Assembly: GCA_010015745.1 (NCBI GenBank)
Contig: ML978176.1
Location: 250,400 to 314,399 of the forward strand
Source of the DNA: Setomelanomma holmii
Taxonomy: Eukaryota; Ascomycota; Dothideomycetes; Pleosporales; Phaeosphaeriaceae
Length of the DNA: 64,000 bases
Reading direction: 5' to 3'
The notes under the pieces were generated by a model. The model saw only the letters and a list, made by a program, of their open reading frames with translations, did no database searches and was not told the DNA's origin. This document shows, one piece after another, positions 21,508-32,737 of this stretch (the first letter of the stretch is position 1; every line of letters starts with the position of its first letter). Both the position numbers and the translations under genes were made by a program.

Positions 21508-21577
21508 TTTCTACTGTAGCTGACGATAGATTTTGGTGGGGGCTTGGCAAGGTGGCCCACTTGCCCGTGGAGTACGT
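21508..21577 (-). repeat. Right terminal inverted repeat of the transposon
   Basis: Mirror of the left repeat, ending GTGGAGTACGT followed by TA. Matches 67 of 70 positions of the left end. Confidence 0.95.
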
Positions 21578-21769
21578 TATACGCAGCAGACTCCTTGGTC
21601 GATTAACGACCCCACACGCCCAGAGGCCCACCCAACCATCGCAAAGCGGCTAGCCACGGTTGACGTCACACCTCACGCGTCAATCTACTGCAACCTACCA
21701 CCTTCCTTCACAAGCCAAACGACCAAGAAACATTCACACCGACGTACTAGGGTGCACAAGCCTACACCA

Positions 21770-21777
21770 TATATAAA
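21770..21777 (+). promoter_or_regulatory. TATA box upstream of the I78 inhibitor gene
   Basis: TATATAAA about 126 bases before the ATG at 21904, followed by a CA/CT-rich leader. Suitable position for a core promoter. Confidence 0.5.
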
Positions 21778-21903
21778 CTCCCCCAAAATCCTGAATCGGA
21801 ACAACCACCTTCAACCACGACTTCCAGACTACTGCGTCAAGCTTGCAGCATACCAGCTCCGAGACTCCTCCTTCGAACCTTTACCTCACACACCGTAACG
21901 AAG

Positions 21904-22257
21904 ATGCCCCTCGTCGTTCCCGGCCTACAGTCCAAGGACGGCCAGTCCTCAGGCGACGACTGGATGAGCAAGCTGATGGGCAAGAAGCTTGGCGACTCAC
22001 ACAATGAAATGGTACGCTCCAAAGTAAACCCTCATTTCTCAGCCCGGTCCCTTCTTCCCTATGCATGTCTACTTTGTTACATCAGTACCGCTCGCATGCT
22101 AACAGAGTGTGTGTAATAGACGTTTGCGAAGTCGGACTTGCCAAAGGAACACCGCGTTCTTAGGCCGGATAGCATGAGCACGATGGATCATAAGCCAGAT
22201 AGGTTGAATGTGCATGTTGATGAGGATGGGACGGTTAAGAAGGTTACGCATGGTTAG
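21904..22257 (+). CDS. Peptidase inhibitor I78 family protein
   Basis: Small inhibitor of serine proteases of the potato-inhibitor-I78 type, widespread in fungi as an intracellular protein of about 80 residues. Exons 21904-22011 and 22120-22257, with a 108-bp intron (22012-22119), encode 81 residues. The start MPLVVPGLQSK and DDWMSKLMGKKLGDSHNEM match the family N-terminus. The C-terminal signature is DRLNVHVDEDGTVKKVTHG, with the RLNV/HVDEDGTV stretch forming the reactive-site region. No signal peptide. It has a good TATA box and starts 324 bases right of the transposon. Confidence 0.87.
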
Positions 22258-22733
22258 ACGATGATTGAGGACACGATGTGATTAGTGCGGGTATACGATC
22301 GGCCGGGTGTGAAGGCATTGACGTGCTGGTCAAGAGGCACGAGTATTATATCACGACGAAATGCATGGATGCCAATTTGAAATTCTGGAGAAGTGATATA
22401 TTGATTTGGAACTTGTGAAGCGACTGATGCGCAATCCTGACCTGGCGCGTCTACACATCCTTTTGGCCGTGACGCAGAAAGTAAAACTCCAATCCATGCA
22501 ATAAGGCCTTAGCTCGCTCGACAGAACCATTATACAAAGAAGCGACAGTATCAGAGAATGAACAAAGATATCAAACATGCTCCACCGTCTCCGCAACGTC
22601 CCCAGCGCTACACGAGCACAGACCGATATCGACCTTCGGCCACGCCGAACAGTCGCCACTCTGGGGAAAGCTTAATCCAACCTCGTTCCCCAGAATGCCC
22701 CAGATCACGGGTAACAATTTCTCGTCTTGTTCT
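22258..22733. other. Convergent intergenic region
   Basis: 476 bases between the I78 gene stop and the stop of the Fungal_trans_2 gene, which converge. Likely both 3' UTRs. No gene supported. Confidence 0.4.
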
Positions 22734-25181
22734 TTATACCCTTCTCTTCTTGCCTTTGCCATTGCTGCTGTTCTCTTCCCCGCTCCATGATTTGACACTG
22801 ACATTCCCCCCAAGTGTCTCCACGACTTCGGTCATACGCAGCATCGTTGCGTTGATGGCTTCCGGGTGTTCGAAACACAGCATAACGCCCGTGCGCATCG
22901 TCAGCGCAGAGAAGTACTTCTTGAGAATCTTGGAGTCGCTGTTCTTGCTTGCTGCGCCGACGACCAGGCCGATCCACAGGAGGACACCAGCCATGTCGGC
23001 CCAAACGTCTACAGTATAATTGGAACATTCGATGGCGGTCCGAAGGTCTTGGAGGAGCGTGGTAGATTTGTTCGCGGTTGGTGCTGGAGGTGGGGCGAAG
23101 TAATGCTCAGATGAGCCGGAGTGCGTAGAGGAGATTGAGGGGCGCGTTGCGCTGGTGGTGGAGGAGAACGATGGATGGGTGGTGTTGTATGAGGAGGTGG
23201 AGGATCGGGTACCGGCGGTGGGAAGGTGGGATTGATGGATGGCAGGATTTGTTGAGAATGACGGGAAAGACGGCGACGTGGCTTCAGTCATTGGAGTGAC
23301 GAGGCGTTGATCAAGGGGCGATACAGGTGAGTCGTAAGATGTGGACATCGGCACGGCCGTGTAGAGTGTACTTGGTGCTCGCACATCCGCAGCATATGCA
23401 AGTGCTTCTGAGAGTGGCAGCCGTCGAATAATGGCTGATGCCTGAATGATGCAAGCGAGTCGGATTGCTTCGTACTTCCAGTCATTCTGGCTATGAGGTC
23501 CTGTCTTAGAAAGCTCGGACACGGGCGGGTATTGAGCCGGACTGATGATTTTCTTGTACAGGTTCGTGAGGGTCTGAGAGTTGCGACGGCTCGACTTCGC
23601 TTCGTGCAGAAAGACATCGATCATCATGCGCATATCTCCGAGCAGCTCTAGTGCTTCTGGTGTGCATCGTTTTGATCTCTGCAATGTTCCAAAACTTTTA
23701 CGTGGTAGCGGGCAGTATAGTGGAGACTCAGGGACCGGCGCGGTTGGCGCGTACTGCCTCTTCGATGTGGCGGCGCAGTGATCTGCATACATGGGCTTTG
23801 GTGGCTGTTCGCGCAGGATTGCGCTTGCGAGAGACACCCATGATATGGAGGACGCAAGGTGACCATATCCTCTTTCATCTTTGACGCCAAGCTGGTTTAA
23901 CCCACCACGCTGCTCGATCATAGTTTCCATGCCAGTCTCATGCCAGGTCAGTCCAGATTCTTCTCTTCCTATGACTTCGCTGATGATGAGCTGAATGATC
24001 GCCATAATGTTGTGGTCCGAAACTCTTTTGTTGGTATCTGTCATATTTCGACCCACTAGGTGGATGACCTCTTGACGGAGAGCGATAGTCTGCACGCTTT
24101 CCAATTGTCGCTCGTGGATGACATCGTGATATGCTGTTGCCAGGCAAAGCGTTCCGAGAAATGTGTGAGGGTGACTGAGCGCTGTAGGAATCCAGTATCT
24201 ACCAAGGGCCTTTGTTCCAAAATACCGACTGCAGTAGAATTTCATTTCCTCGACCGAGACACTTGGATGACTTGCCTGGAACATGGTTCGAAAAGGATCA
24301 AGTGACTTGCCAATAGAGACGAAAGGGCGAGGCTGATACTCATCGTATGGAAGGCGGCCTGTTCTTGACGGAGTGATGAGTGGCGCATCCTCAAGGACAA
24401 GCTCACCGACTCTTTGAATTCTCGCTACGGTCCCTGACGCACTTGGAGCGTCTTGATCACGACTTGAAGCGGCAATGGAAGACCTGGTTGGAGAGCTTGC
24501 CTTGGTGCGGGCAACGCTTGATGCGCTCGGCGCAGTTGTCGTTGGCAACGTGGAGATGTCTGTGAGGGCATCCTCACGTCCTACGCTGGATCTCGACCTG
24601 TTGGAAGCTCTTGAAGCAGAGTCCACGCTGCTGAATCTTGACCTGCCCGCAGAGCTCTTGACGTTCTTTTCCTTCCCGTCGCCTTTCAAATAGGCATCCA
24701 TAGCCTTCTTACGTACGACGGTCATGACCTTCTTCGACTTGAAGTCGGCAGGCTTATCGCCTGTGATGAAGATGAGGCCTCCATTGCTCGGTGGTTCCCT
24801 GTCGGCAGGTGTGACTGGGCTCTTCGTTTTCTTCCGCCTGGATCGAGCTTGAGAACCACTTGTTAGCGATGAGTCGTAGCAGAAGTACTCGATCGTATGT
24901 GGGGACTCTTGGTATGCGTTGTGGTGGCGAACGTCCAATGTCACATGCGCTGACCTCGCGAGCTGGCGCGCTCGACACGCGCAACTTCATCCAAGGCATA
25001 CCTCAACATGAGAAAGCTTTCGCTTACCGTTGGTCTCCTCGTGCGGCGGCATCGAGGCCCAATCGAAGTCCAATTCGAATGCAGGTGTTGATGCAGGTGA
25101 GATAAATGAGGAGGAAGCGAGAGGAAGACACGGGCCGGAGGTAAAGAGGGGCATGCGCGTCGTCGGAGGGGCGGTAGTCAT
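22734..25181 (-). CDS. Fungal-specific transcription-factor-domain protein (Fungal_trans_2 type)
   Basis: Exons 25028-25181 and 22734-24847, with a 180-bp intron (24848-25027), encode 755 residues. Exon 1 gives MTTAPPTTRMPLFTSGP, disordered. Exon 2 opens with a basic patch (RSRRKKTKSPVTP), then FITGDKPADFKSKKVMTVVRKKAM, a motif typical of regulators with this domain but without a Zn2Cys6 cluster. After a Ser-rich linker comes the alpha-helical regulatory domain: MKFYCSRYFGTKALGRYWIP, HPHTFLGTLCLATAYHD, NIMAIIQLIISEVI. Low-complexity Ser/Thr/Pro follows, then a C-terminal helical part (VDVWADMAGVLLWIGLVVGA). No DNA-binding domain is visible, so it may act through partners. Nuclear location and targets are inferred. 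Confidence 0.75.
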
Positions 25182-26402
25182 GGCCGAACTTCAAAACCTC
25201 GCGGTGCTTCGCGACAACAGTGATGATAGAACGGTCAATGGTTGCCGATCATTCCTGAATCGAGATACGAAGTCGTTCTTGTCTCCAGAGTTGGATCGAT
25301 CGATAGTCAGTAGGGCTGAAGGATGTGGGTCGCCTGGAGTATATGTATGCGGCGCGGCTTCACTGCGCATCGTAACAAAGGAGGCGCACATGCAGCATGT
25401 TCAACACTATCTAGGATCAATCGCACGCTAGAACGTCTTGTGGAAGCTTTCGTGCGCCATGCAGCATTGATGGATGGCTGCGCACATGTTGCGAACTGCA
25501 AGACGGTGAGGATCAGTTGGTGGCTGTGTTGCGATAGCTACCGAAAACCATGTGCGGGACGGGGAGGCATTGCTGGCCTTACGAAGTAGCCTAGACCACC
25601 CCTGTGCAGGCGCCAAGTAGCGTAGCGACACCGCAGAGGGCAATGGGCTGTTGAACACCCATGGAAGACTACGCTGACATGCTGCGTCGTGGAAGTCCCC
25701 AGGTACGAAGTACGACGGTCATGCCAACAAAGAGCCGAGAATGCTTCCATGCAACATTGTTGTTGTCTTTCTCACAAAGAAGACAATGTGTTGGAATTCG
25801 CAGTCACTTATAGCATCCGATCTACATGCTTGATGGTTCGACACTCTCGAAGCTTGTCGCACACGTGCAGAGCTGACGCCCGCCAGCCGGCGCGTGAAAA
25901 GATCAAGCGAGTCTCACCGCCCCGGAGTATTCCACAACGTCAAGCCAGTGCTCGTGTCCGATAGCCATCGCTTACAAGGCCAATAAAAGCAGCTGCTCTG
26001 GGCTGTTCGCCATTTCGAAGCGGTGCACATCAGCTTGAATGGTATCTTCGGCATCATGCCGAGTACGAAGGTCATGCGATCCCATCGTGGACAGTGGCAG
26101 CATTGGTGTATCAACCTCAGCAGCCGCTTGGCGCAGAAGCAATTGCGTGGGATGACACTTGTTGATCGTAATGGTCAAAACAACCGAGGATCTGGAAGCA
26201 TGTCCACTGGGCCGCTTGTCGAGAGTCTCAGTGAAGAATGCGTCAGCAGCTTGGTGGTATCGTTCGCAAGCCCGTCAGTCCGCCTGAGGATGTAGATTGG
26301 AACTTGCTCGCATGTTTTGCGATGGACTCAACGAGTCCAGCCATGCATATGCTTTCGGCCGCCTGTGTAACCTTTGTGTAAACTGAATGTTTGTGAATTG
26401 AT
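25182..26402. other. Intergenic region
   Basis: 1,221 bases between the Fungal_trans_2 gene start and the RIC1 stop. Only short frames without recognisable features. Expected to hold the regulator's promoter and the RIC1 3' UTR. Confidence 0.4.
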
Positions 26403-29400
26403 TTACTGCCTCACGCCACCAAGACCAAGGCCAAAATAGTCTCCAGGGCTTTGCTCGGCCACGGCGTACCCCAGGCTCACAGCACTGCCCGGACTGACGC
26501 TTCCACTACCTCTTGATCCTTGGTCAGAAGACGCAAAGCTGTTACCCAAATGCGGACTGCTTTCGGTCCGATGCCCATTGCTCCTGCCCCTCAGTGGGAT
26601 ACTCAAGCGCGTTGTGTCGAATGTGAAGTGAGATTGGCTTCGGTCTGGCTCTGCTGACGGTGTTTTCAATTCCACCAGCTCGAGTGTGCTTCTTAGCGTC
26701 GCACCGGACTCATCCAGTGCCATGAGGAAACGAACAAGTTCCTTACATAGCTCCCAGTCTTGCTCGTCTTTAGCGCGCTGAAGTAAGCGCACGACTTGAT
26801 CGCCTGTCGGTCTCAGCTCCTCGAACGTGTGTAGAACAAGGAGGTAGCCGCCCGCTGTTTTTAGGTTGCCTTTCTCGAGCGAATCTTCGAAAAGCTCTTC
26901 GGGCGGAGGAAGGTTAGAAAATAAGGTCCGCCATGATCGGACCTCAGTCTTTCGTGTACACTGCACGACGATTTCAAGGTACTGCGGGAAGGAACTCAAG
27001 AAGGACAATACACTTGGCAACAATGCTTGCTCGGGAGGTGGCTGTGTGTCGACTTCCTCGTCCAGAACATCGTGCAGTAGAATCTCCAATGCGTGTGGAA
27101 GGTATTGCAGCTGCTGGTAATAGTGGCTGAGGTGTAGTGCTGCGGGATGATTGTACTGCGCCAAGTGATCGCGCAGCAGTGCGGGAAGGAATAAGTGCGT
27201 CTGCATAGCACATTAGCGATTGCTGGCCTCTCGCGCTCCGCGATTGGTCGCCACTCACCCTTGTTCCTATGCGCAAGAAGGCGAAGCTGGTGTCGCGTCG
27301 TTGTATAAGCTCCGATTCCACACCGAAAATGATAGCTTTGTTGATCAATGGCGATAAAGGATAGAAGTCGACTGGTATTTTCACTGGTGTGGGCAGTTCT
27401 CTGCCTAGCTCGGCAGATGCGGAAGCCAGGACATCCTGCATGTCCATCCAAACACGCATGTCATGACCATCGAAGAACCAAAGTGAGTCTCGCAGATCAT
27501 GACCCTGCACACCGTTCATAGTCAGCCCTATGGAAGGGCTAGGTGGCAAAGAGTCGGCATGCATGTCCAGGGCAAAAGCGGGGTGATCGCGCATAAGCGC
27601 ATACGTCTCAACGTTTTGAGCAATGATCCGCATCTCATACTTCAATTCACCGCCCTCAGTGGTTGTGGGTTGCAGTAACACGAGCTTGCCGTCGACTAGG
27701 AATAACATGCTGGCCACCGCCACATCTTGAGAAGGATCCCCGTGATCTAGAGTAGTGAGTACTCAGCCACAGCACACTTGGGGAGGACATACGGATTTGA
27801 TCCTCTGGAAGTATCCAGCTAAGCGCTCGAACTCGTGGGGGCGCCCTGATAATGCCGTGCAGTGCAATTTGACCGACTTGAATTAGTTTGACTGTAGCAT
27901 CTGCAACGCTGATTACGTAGTGATACAAGACATTTTCGTAGGTGTAGACAAGAAGCGAATCTTCTCCCGATGGTGCGATGAGGACAATGGGAGCAGGCAG
28001 CTTTTGGGCATGCATGATATGGCTATTATCAAGCGCAGCTTCGCGCGAGTAGATGCGTATCTGTGAGCTTGAGTTAGCCTAATTCATTCCGGTGTTGTTC
28101 GATACCTACCTCGTGAGAGTCGCGAGACTCTACCGCTGCGATGAGCACGTGCTGGAACCAACACATCCCTCCACGAACTGTGAATTCATTCTCCACGAAA
28201 GGGTCATCGAACATCTTCCAACGCCCACTATTGATACTGTAATGTGCGAGGCCTCTTTTTCCTGCAACAGCGACATAGCGACCGTCATTAGAGATGACCG
28301 TGCACCGAATGGGCCATTGATCGACGAGATAGTGCGGTGGTATCTGTACATGGTGCCAAAGAGACACATCCGCGGATATAGTCGTGAGATCTGGCAAGTC
28401 GTACCCGCGATATATCATGAACCCCGTACTGGTTTGCATAAGTGATCTGGAGATGTTCGCTGATGAGAAGCAACCTGCAATGGCGCTTCGAGCCATTTCC
28501 AAGACGAAAAGGCGGTTGTCATCCTTGCTGAGGATAACGAGCTCCGAGCCAGATCCGATCCAGAAAACATCACGCACACCGAGCAACCAACCCTCTCCAT
28601 TAGTCTCAGACAGTATGCGATCAGTGGTGAAACTGGTCGCGCCGGCTTTTCCATAGACACTCCACATCGCCCAACCGTTCTCGTATCCAGCGAACAAGCA
28701 GTAGCCATCCGGTGAGTAGGCCAGGACGGTGAGCTTGCCTGGTGATGTGGTGTTTGGCTTTAACCTGTGTGACAGAGGTATGTTACCGGTATAATCTCGA
28801 GCAGTGTACACACAGATTTCTCCACTTGCACATCCCACCGCAAGCAGCGAGAATCTCGCATTTATTGCAGCCTTTACGCCGTGCTCAGCATCAGATTCAG
28901 GGGTGTGAAAGCCATAACCACGAAATAGATTGGACCCCTGTTGGGCTGCAATTGGCTGCACGCGCTGAACAGCATATGCTTGTCCATCGCCAGTGATCCA
29001 ACACAGTAGATTCATAGGGCGGTCGTGGACCATGTCAGAGAGCGTCGTTTTCTTGCCCAGCCACGCCATCTTGTTCAAAAGCTCGGTACTGGTCTGGCTG
29101 CCGCTGCTGTCTGGAGCCCAGCGTATGCATTGTACTGCCGCAGGCTTCTCAGTTGCCACGAGCAACTCATCATCGAGTGCCAGAGCCCGCACAACGCCTG
29201 CATCGACGCGTATAACCATGCGAAATCGAAGGCTTAGCTCCTTCAAGCCGCTGCATTCTCCAGGTCCAGCATTCGTGCCGTGCTGACGTTGTTGTTTAAA
29301 GCCTGAGACTGTGCTACTTCTTCTCGAGTGACCTATGTGAGTGCTTGTAAAGTGGGTCGTGTATACGCGTGAGGAGTGGTCGGTCGCCAGAGAGTACGTG

Positions 29401-29919
29401 ATGAGGAAGCCGAGTGTGGTCTGGACTACGAAGATTTGGGAATCGGGACGGAGAAGTATATCTGTGTTCGGGCCATACGTGTTCACAGACTGCTCAGATC
29501 GCAAGACAGAAGCTAGTACAACCGTAGGCTACTTTATGTGTCAGCAACAGGCCGGGCATACAGAACGGAAGACGTGCCTTCGTCTGCCATATTGTCAAGG
29601 TCGTTCTAGTCAGAGTCGCGAGCATGTGACCGCTCCTGGTCACTCTCATGGCAATGATTTCGCCGTGTATATCATCCTCAACGAATTGACTAGAGACGCG
29701 CCTTTGGGGCGGCTGCGCCTTCCCCTCCTCTTTCACGACACCATCTTCCTGCGCTGATGTCTCGGCCTTGGTCTCAAGCTGCGGGCCGCCATCCAATACG
29801 CCATGTCTTGCTTCATCTTGGCCGGTCGCGATACCATCATTGGACACCCGCGTGCGGTCCGGATTCGTATGCTTAGTGGCCGCAAAAACAGAGGGCGAGG
29901 AGATGGGCCAATACGTCAT
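26403..29919 (-). CDS. RIC1: Ric1, subunit of the Ric1-Rgp1 GEF for Ypt6/Rab6
   Basis: Golgi-associated scaffold that with Rgp1 activates Ypt6/Rab6 for endosome-to-Golgi retrieval. Five exons (29578-29919, 28110-29528, 27793-28060, 27259-27746, 26403-27200) encode 1,104 residues with consistent phase. The start MTYWPISSPSVF matches the conserved N-terminus. WD40-like blades follow (TLTIWQTK, LLRPDSQIFVVQTTLGFLIT, LLAVGCASGEICVYTA, LTVLAYSPDGYCLFAGYENG, CTVISNDGRYVAVAGKRGLA). The C-terminal RIC1 domain spans TSFAFLRIGTRTHLFLPALL, LSHYYQQLQYLPHALEILLH and ELCKELVRFLMALD. Intron 1 (29529-29577) appears to be GC-AG (donor GCACGT), because only that junction restores the IWQTK-PTVVLASVLRSE block; the other three are GT-AG. 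Confidence 0.93.
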
Positions 29920-31447
29920 GGCGCTCTACCGGCAATTGATGCTGCATTTGCGCGGGCCATCTCACTGCGGGGTGGGCATGTGTACGAAGCTCATGCTAGC
30001 TGAGATGCTGGGAGATGCTGCAGGGTCAAGGCGTGGCTGTGTTGTGTTCGGCGGTGAACCAACGTCACGCCCGATTGTGGCGCTGAGGTCCGTGCATCAT
30101 TCATCACCCGCTTCTGTGGCTGTGGAGACAGGCGTCATCTCACCAGTCGACTTATCGCGCATTTGCGCCCACATCCGCTCCACGCAGTATGGCGGCTGGT
30201 GAGGGGCTGGAGTTTCAAGTTACCAAAGGAGGAAGGAAGCAGCAGAGCTGTCGATCGCGGTGCGCAATTGCGTATTTGTGCACATTGTGCCCCGCTCCGC
30301 CAAGACAAGGTACAACAACACTAACGGACGATTGCGTCTAGCTTTACGCACTACTCCTCTGCACAAAATGTCCTCATTACTTCCTTTGCCCTCAGCTATG
30401 GCAGTCCGTGGCCCATGAATTCAGGAGGATGGTATCATACACCTCTACGGCAGAGAAAGAGAAGGGCGATGATCATGTTCGCCTACCAGCTGTGGACCCT
30501 GGAGAAATTAAACCACACACACTGGACGTGGTCCATGGTAGGAGAGCAATACGGATGCCGCGTCGCGATGGCTCACTGCGCCATGACAGACCTTGATGGT
30601 GGGTCACCAGTCTCTTGTGACTAGCTCGACACATTCCTCAAGCTACGTCACCAATGGCCCACCATCTTAAGACTGCGACACTAGCCGAGACTTTGAGAGC
30701 GACACGGATGAAACCTAAACTGCGAGCATGGCTGAAGATCGCCATGTGATCTGGGACAGAATCGAGGATGGTATGATAGACATCGTGGAGGGCTTCACAC
30801 ATATTAGCAACCAGCAATCGTGCGTTACCATGGATCTTCGCCACAGAATCAGTGCGCACAACTACCGCATATCTGTGATTCATCAACTGGAATGTCTTAG
30901 ACTGTAAGGCAGCATGCGTACCTAGGCAAGATCCTCGAGTATCGTCGCGAACTTGGACAAGCAACGGTTCGGCGATTCACCAGCTCCATGGCCGTCATCA
31001 AGGCTACTGGCAGGCAAATCTATAGTGTGAATCTCCTCTCGTTCTAGTCACTTCCCGTCTCTTCAGCTTACTGCACCGCACAAAGACATTGTCATCCAGT
31101 CACCGCACCCGCCTTCACCTACGCTTCATCAGTCACTGCCACATTGTCTCATTGTGAACATATTGTGCCTTGAGTGGGTGACAATGCTATCAGAAACTTC
31201 CTACACAAAGTCCCCGCAGACGCTCGTTTCCAACTACTTAAGCTTCCTCCCTGTTCTCCCCAACCAAATCATCGAACACAACTCGCAAGACGACTCAACC
31301 AGCTAGACTGACTCTTCCGCCACCTATAACGATAGGCCACCCTTGCGACACAAGAAACCTGCGCCTATTCGCCTATTTTCGATCACCTACCTACTCACGA
31401 TTACTAACCTTCCGAACAGCGTTTTTACCGCAGCTGGTCTACGCAAG
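29920..31447. promoter_or_regulatory. Divergent intergenic region (RIC1 / AA11 LPMO)
   Basis: 1,528 bases between outward-reading genes. Frames over 29768-30202 are antisense to RIC1 exon 1, and 30408-30964 contains only short unsupported frames. The last 400 bases before the LPMO are C/T- and CA-rich, as in strongly expressed fungal leaders. Confidence 0.4.
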
Positions 31448-32737
31448 ATGATGTTCTCTTCCACAACGGTCTTGGCGGCCATACTGGCTGTGGCTCCTAT
31501 GACTGCAAACGCGCACATGAACTTGGAGCGACCCGTGCCATTTCTGCCAGCTGTGAACAGCTCTCCGCTGGAAATTGATGGCTCGGACTTTCCCTGCAAG
31601 ATGGGCGCTGGCGGTTTCCAAGTTAAAACCATGAACAACTGGACTGTCGGTTCAACTCAAAACTTAATGCTCAATGGCTCTGCCGTTCACGATGGTGGCT
31701 CCTGCCAAATCTCTGTTTCGGCCGACAAGATCCCTACCAAGGCGTCCAAGTGGAAAGTCATCTATTCGATCGAGGGTGGTTGCCCTCCTGCTCCGCCGGA
31801 AGGTGGCAACTGGCTGGTGAATGGCGTTAATCCAGCACATCCCGAGTTATATCAGGCTCCAGGCTGGAACGGCTTTGACTTCACAGTCCCACCCGATCTT
31901 CCCAATGGCGAGATGACGATGGCATGGACTTGGTCAAATGCCATGGGAAATCGAGAGTTCTACATGAATTGTGCGCCCATATCCATCTCCGGTAGTTCCG
32001 ATGACAAGACTGCATTCGAAGCGCTGCCTGACATGCAACTAGCCAGCATCGACGCTCTCACAGAGTGTGATAGCGTTGAACAGCCTAAGAACTCCTTCCA
32101 TGGCTATGCATATCTCAATCCTGGGAAGTACGTGACTCGACTGTCGAACAAGACATTGCCCACTCTCTGTGGTGAGAGCGCTGCAGGTGGTGCTGGCAGT
32201 ACTCCTGCTGCAACTCAGCCAGCCAATTCTCCTGTGGTTTCCTCTCAAGCTCCTATGGCTCCAGTTGTCTCTTCTCAGGCTCCTGTGCCAACTCCGCTGG
32301 TGCCTACACCAACTGAAGCCGCGGTTCCACCAGCTGGCGACAAGCAAACTTCCACCTCGCGCATCATCCTCACAGTCACCGCATCTACCGGCCCCAAGCC
32401 CACACCCATCAACGGCACCTCAGCCGCCGGACCACCAAAGTCGTCACCCCCGCTTTCTCAAGCCGGTACACTTAAGCCATCCTCCCAAGCACCCGCAGCA
32501 TCGTCGGCCGCACCACCAGCGGGATCCGGTGCTTTGCAACCTGCAGGTGGTGATGTTCAAACTTGTACTACCGACGGCGCAGTCGTCTGCTCCCCCGATG
32601 GCACAAAATTCGGTCTCTGCAACTGCGGCAAAGCCGTGATGCAAGCTGTCTCGGGAGGCATGCAGTGCAAGGACAACGCTGTTGTGGGTGCCAAGCGCGG
32701 TGAACCTGCTACCACGCTGAAGACTGTTTATGCTTAA
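31448..32737 (+). CDS. Secreted lytic polysaccharide monooxygenase, family AA11
   Basis: Copper enzyme that oxidatively cleaves chitin. The chosen ATG at 31448 gives a signal peptide (MMFSSTTVLAAILAVAPMTA) cut before His23, so the mature protein begins HMNLERPVPF, the histidine-brace N-terminus. The second copper His is His81 (NGSAVHDGGSC) and the axial Tyr is Tyr172 (NREFYMNCAPISIS). WNGFDFTVPPDLPNGEMTMA also fits AA11. A Pro/Ser/Thr-rich linker (about 265-375) leads to a C-terminal Cys-rich module (CTTDGAVVCSPDGTKFGLCN, ending about residue 415) like the X278 module of other AA11 enzymes. Single exon, 429 residues. Role: chitin modification of the fungus' own wall or of other fungi or arthropods. 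Confidence 0.9.
   Translation: MMFSSTTVLAAILAVAPMTANAHMNLERPVPFLPAVNSSPLEIDGSDFPCKMGAGGFQVKTMNNWTVGSTQNLMLNGSAVHDGGSCQISVSADKIPTKASKWKVIYSIEGGCPPAPPEGGNWLVNGVNPAHPELYQAPGWNGFDFTVPPDLPNGEMTMAWTWSNAMGNREFYMNCAPISISGSSDDKTAFEALPDMQLASIDALTECDSVEQPKNSFHGYAYLNPGKYVTRLSNKTLPTLCGESAAGGAGSTPAATQPANSPVVSSQAPMAPVVSSQAPVPTPLVPTPTEAAVPPAGDKQTSTSRIILTVTASTGPKPTPINGTSAAGPPKSSPPLSQAGTLKPSSQAPAASSAAPPAGSGALQPAGGDVQTCTTDGAVVCSPDGTKFGLCNCGKAVMQAVSGGMQCKDNAVVGAKRGEPATTLKTVYA

Larger units (their letters stand above)
19728..21577. mobile_element. Tc1/mariner-class (Fot1/pogo-type) DNA transposon, complete but with a broken transposase
   Basis: 1,850 bp bounded by 70-bp terminal inverted repeats (19728-19797 and 21508-21577) and flanked by a TA on each side (19726-19727 and 21578-21579), the target duplication of this superfamily. 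It carries one transposase-type frame on the minus strand. The repeats differ at only three of 70 positions. High end identity with an intact boundary suggests fairly recent insertion. The transposase has two in-frame stops, so the copy is non-autonomous as read. Confidence 0.95.

Noticed and set aside
29768..30202. 144-codon plus-strand frame
   Set aside because: Largely antisense to RIC1 exon 1, which has clear family similarity; shadow frame.
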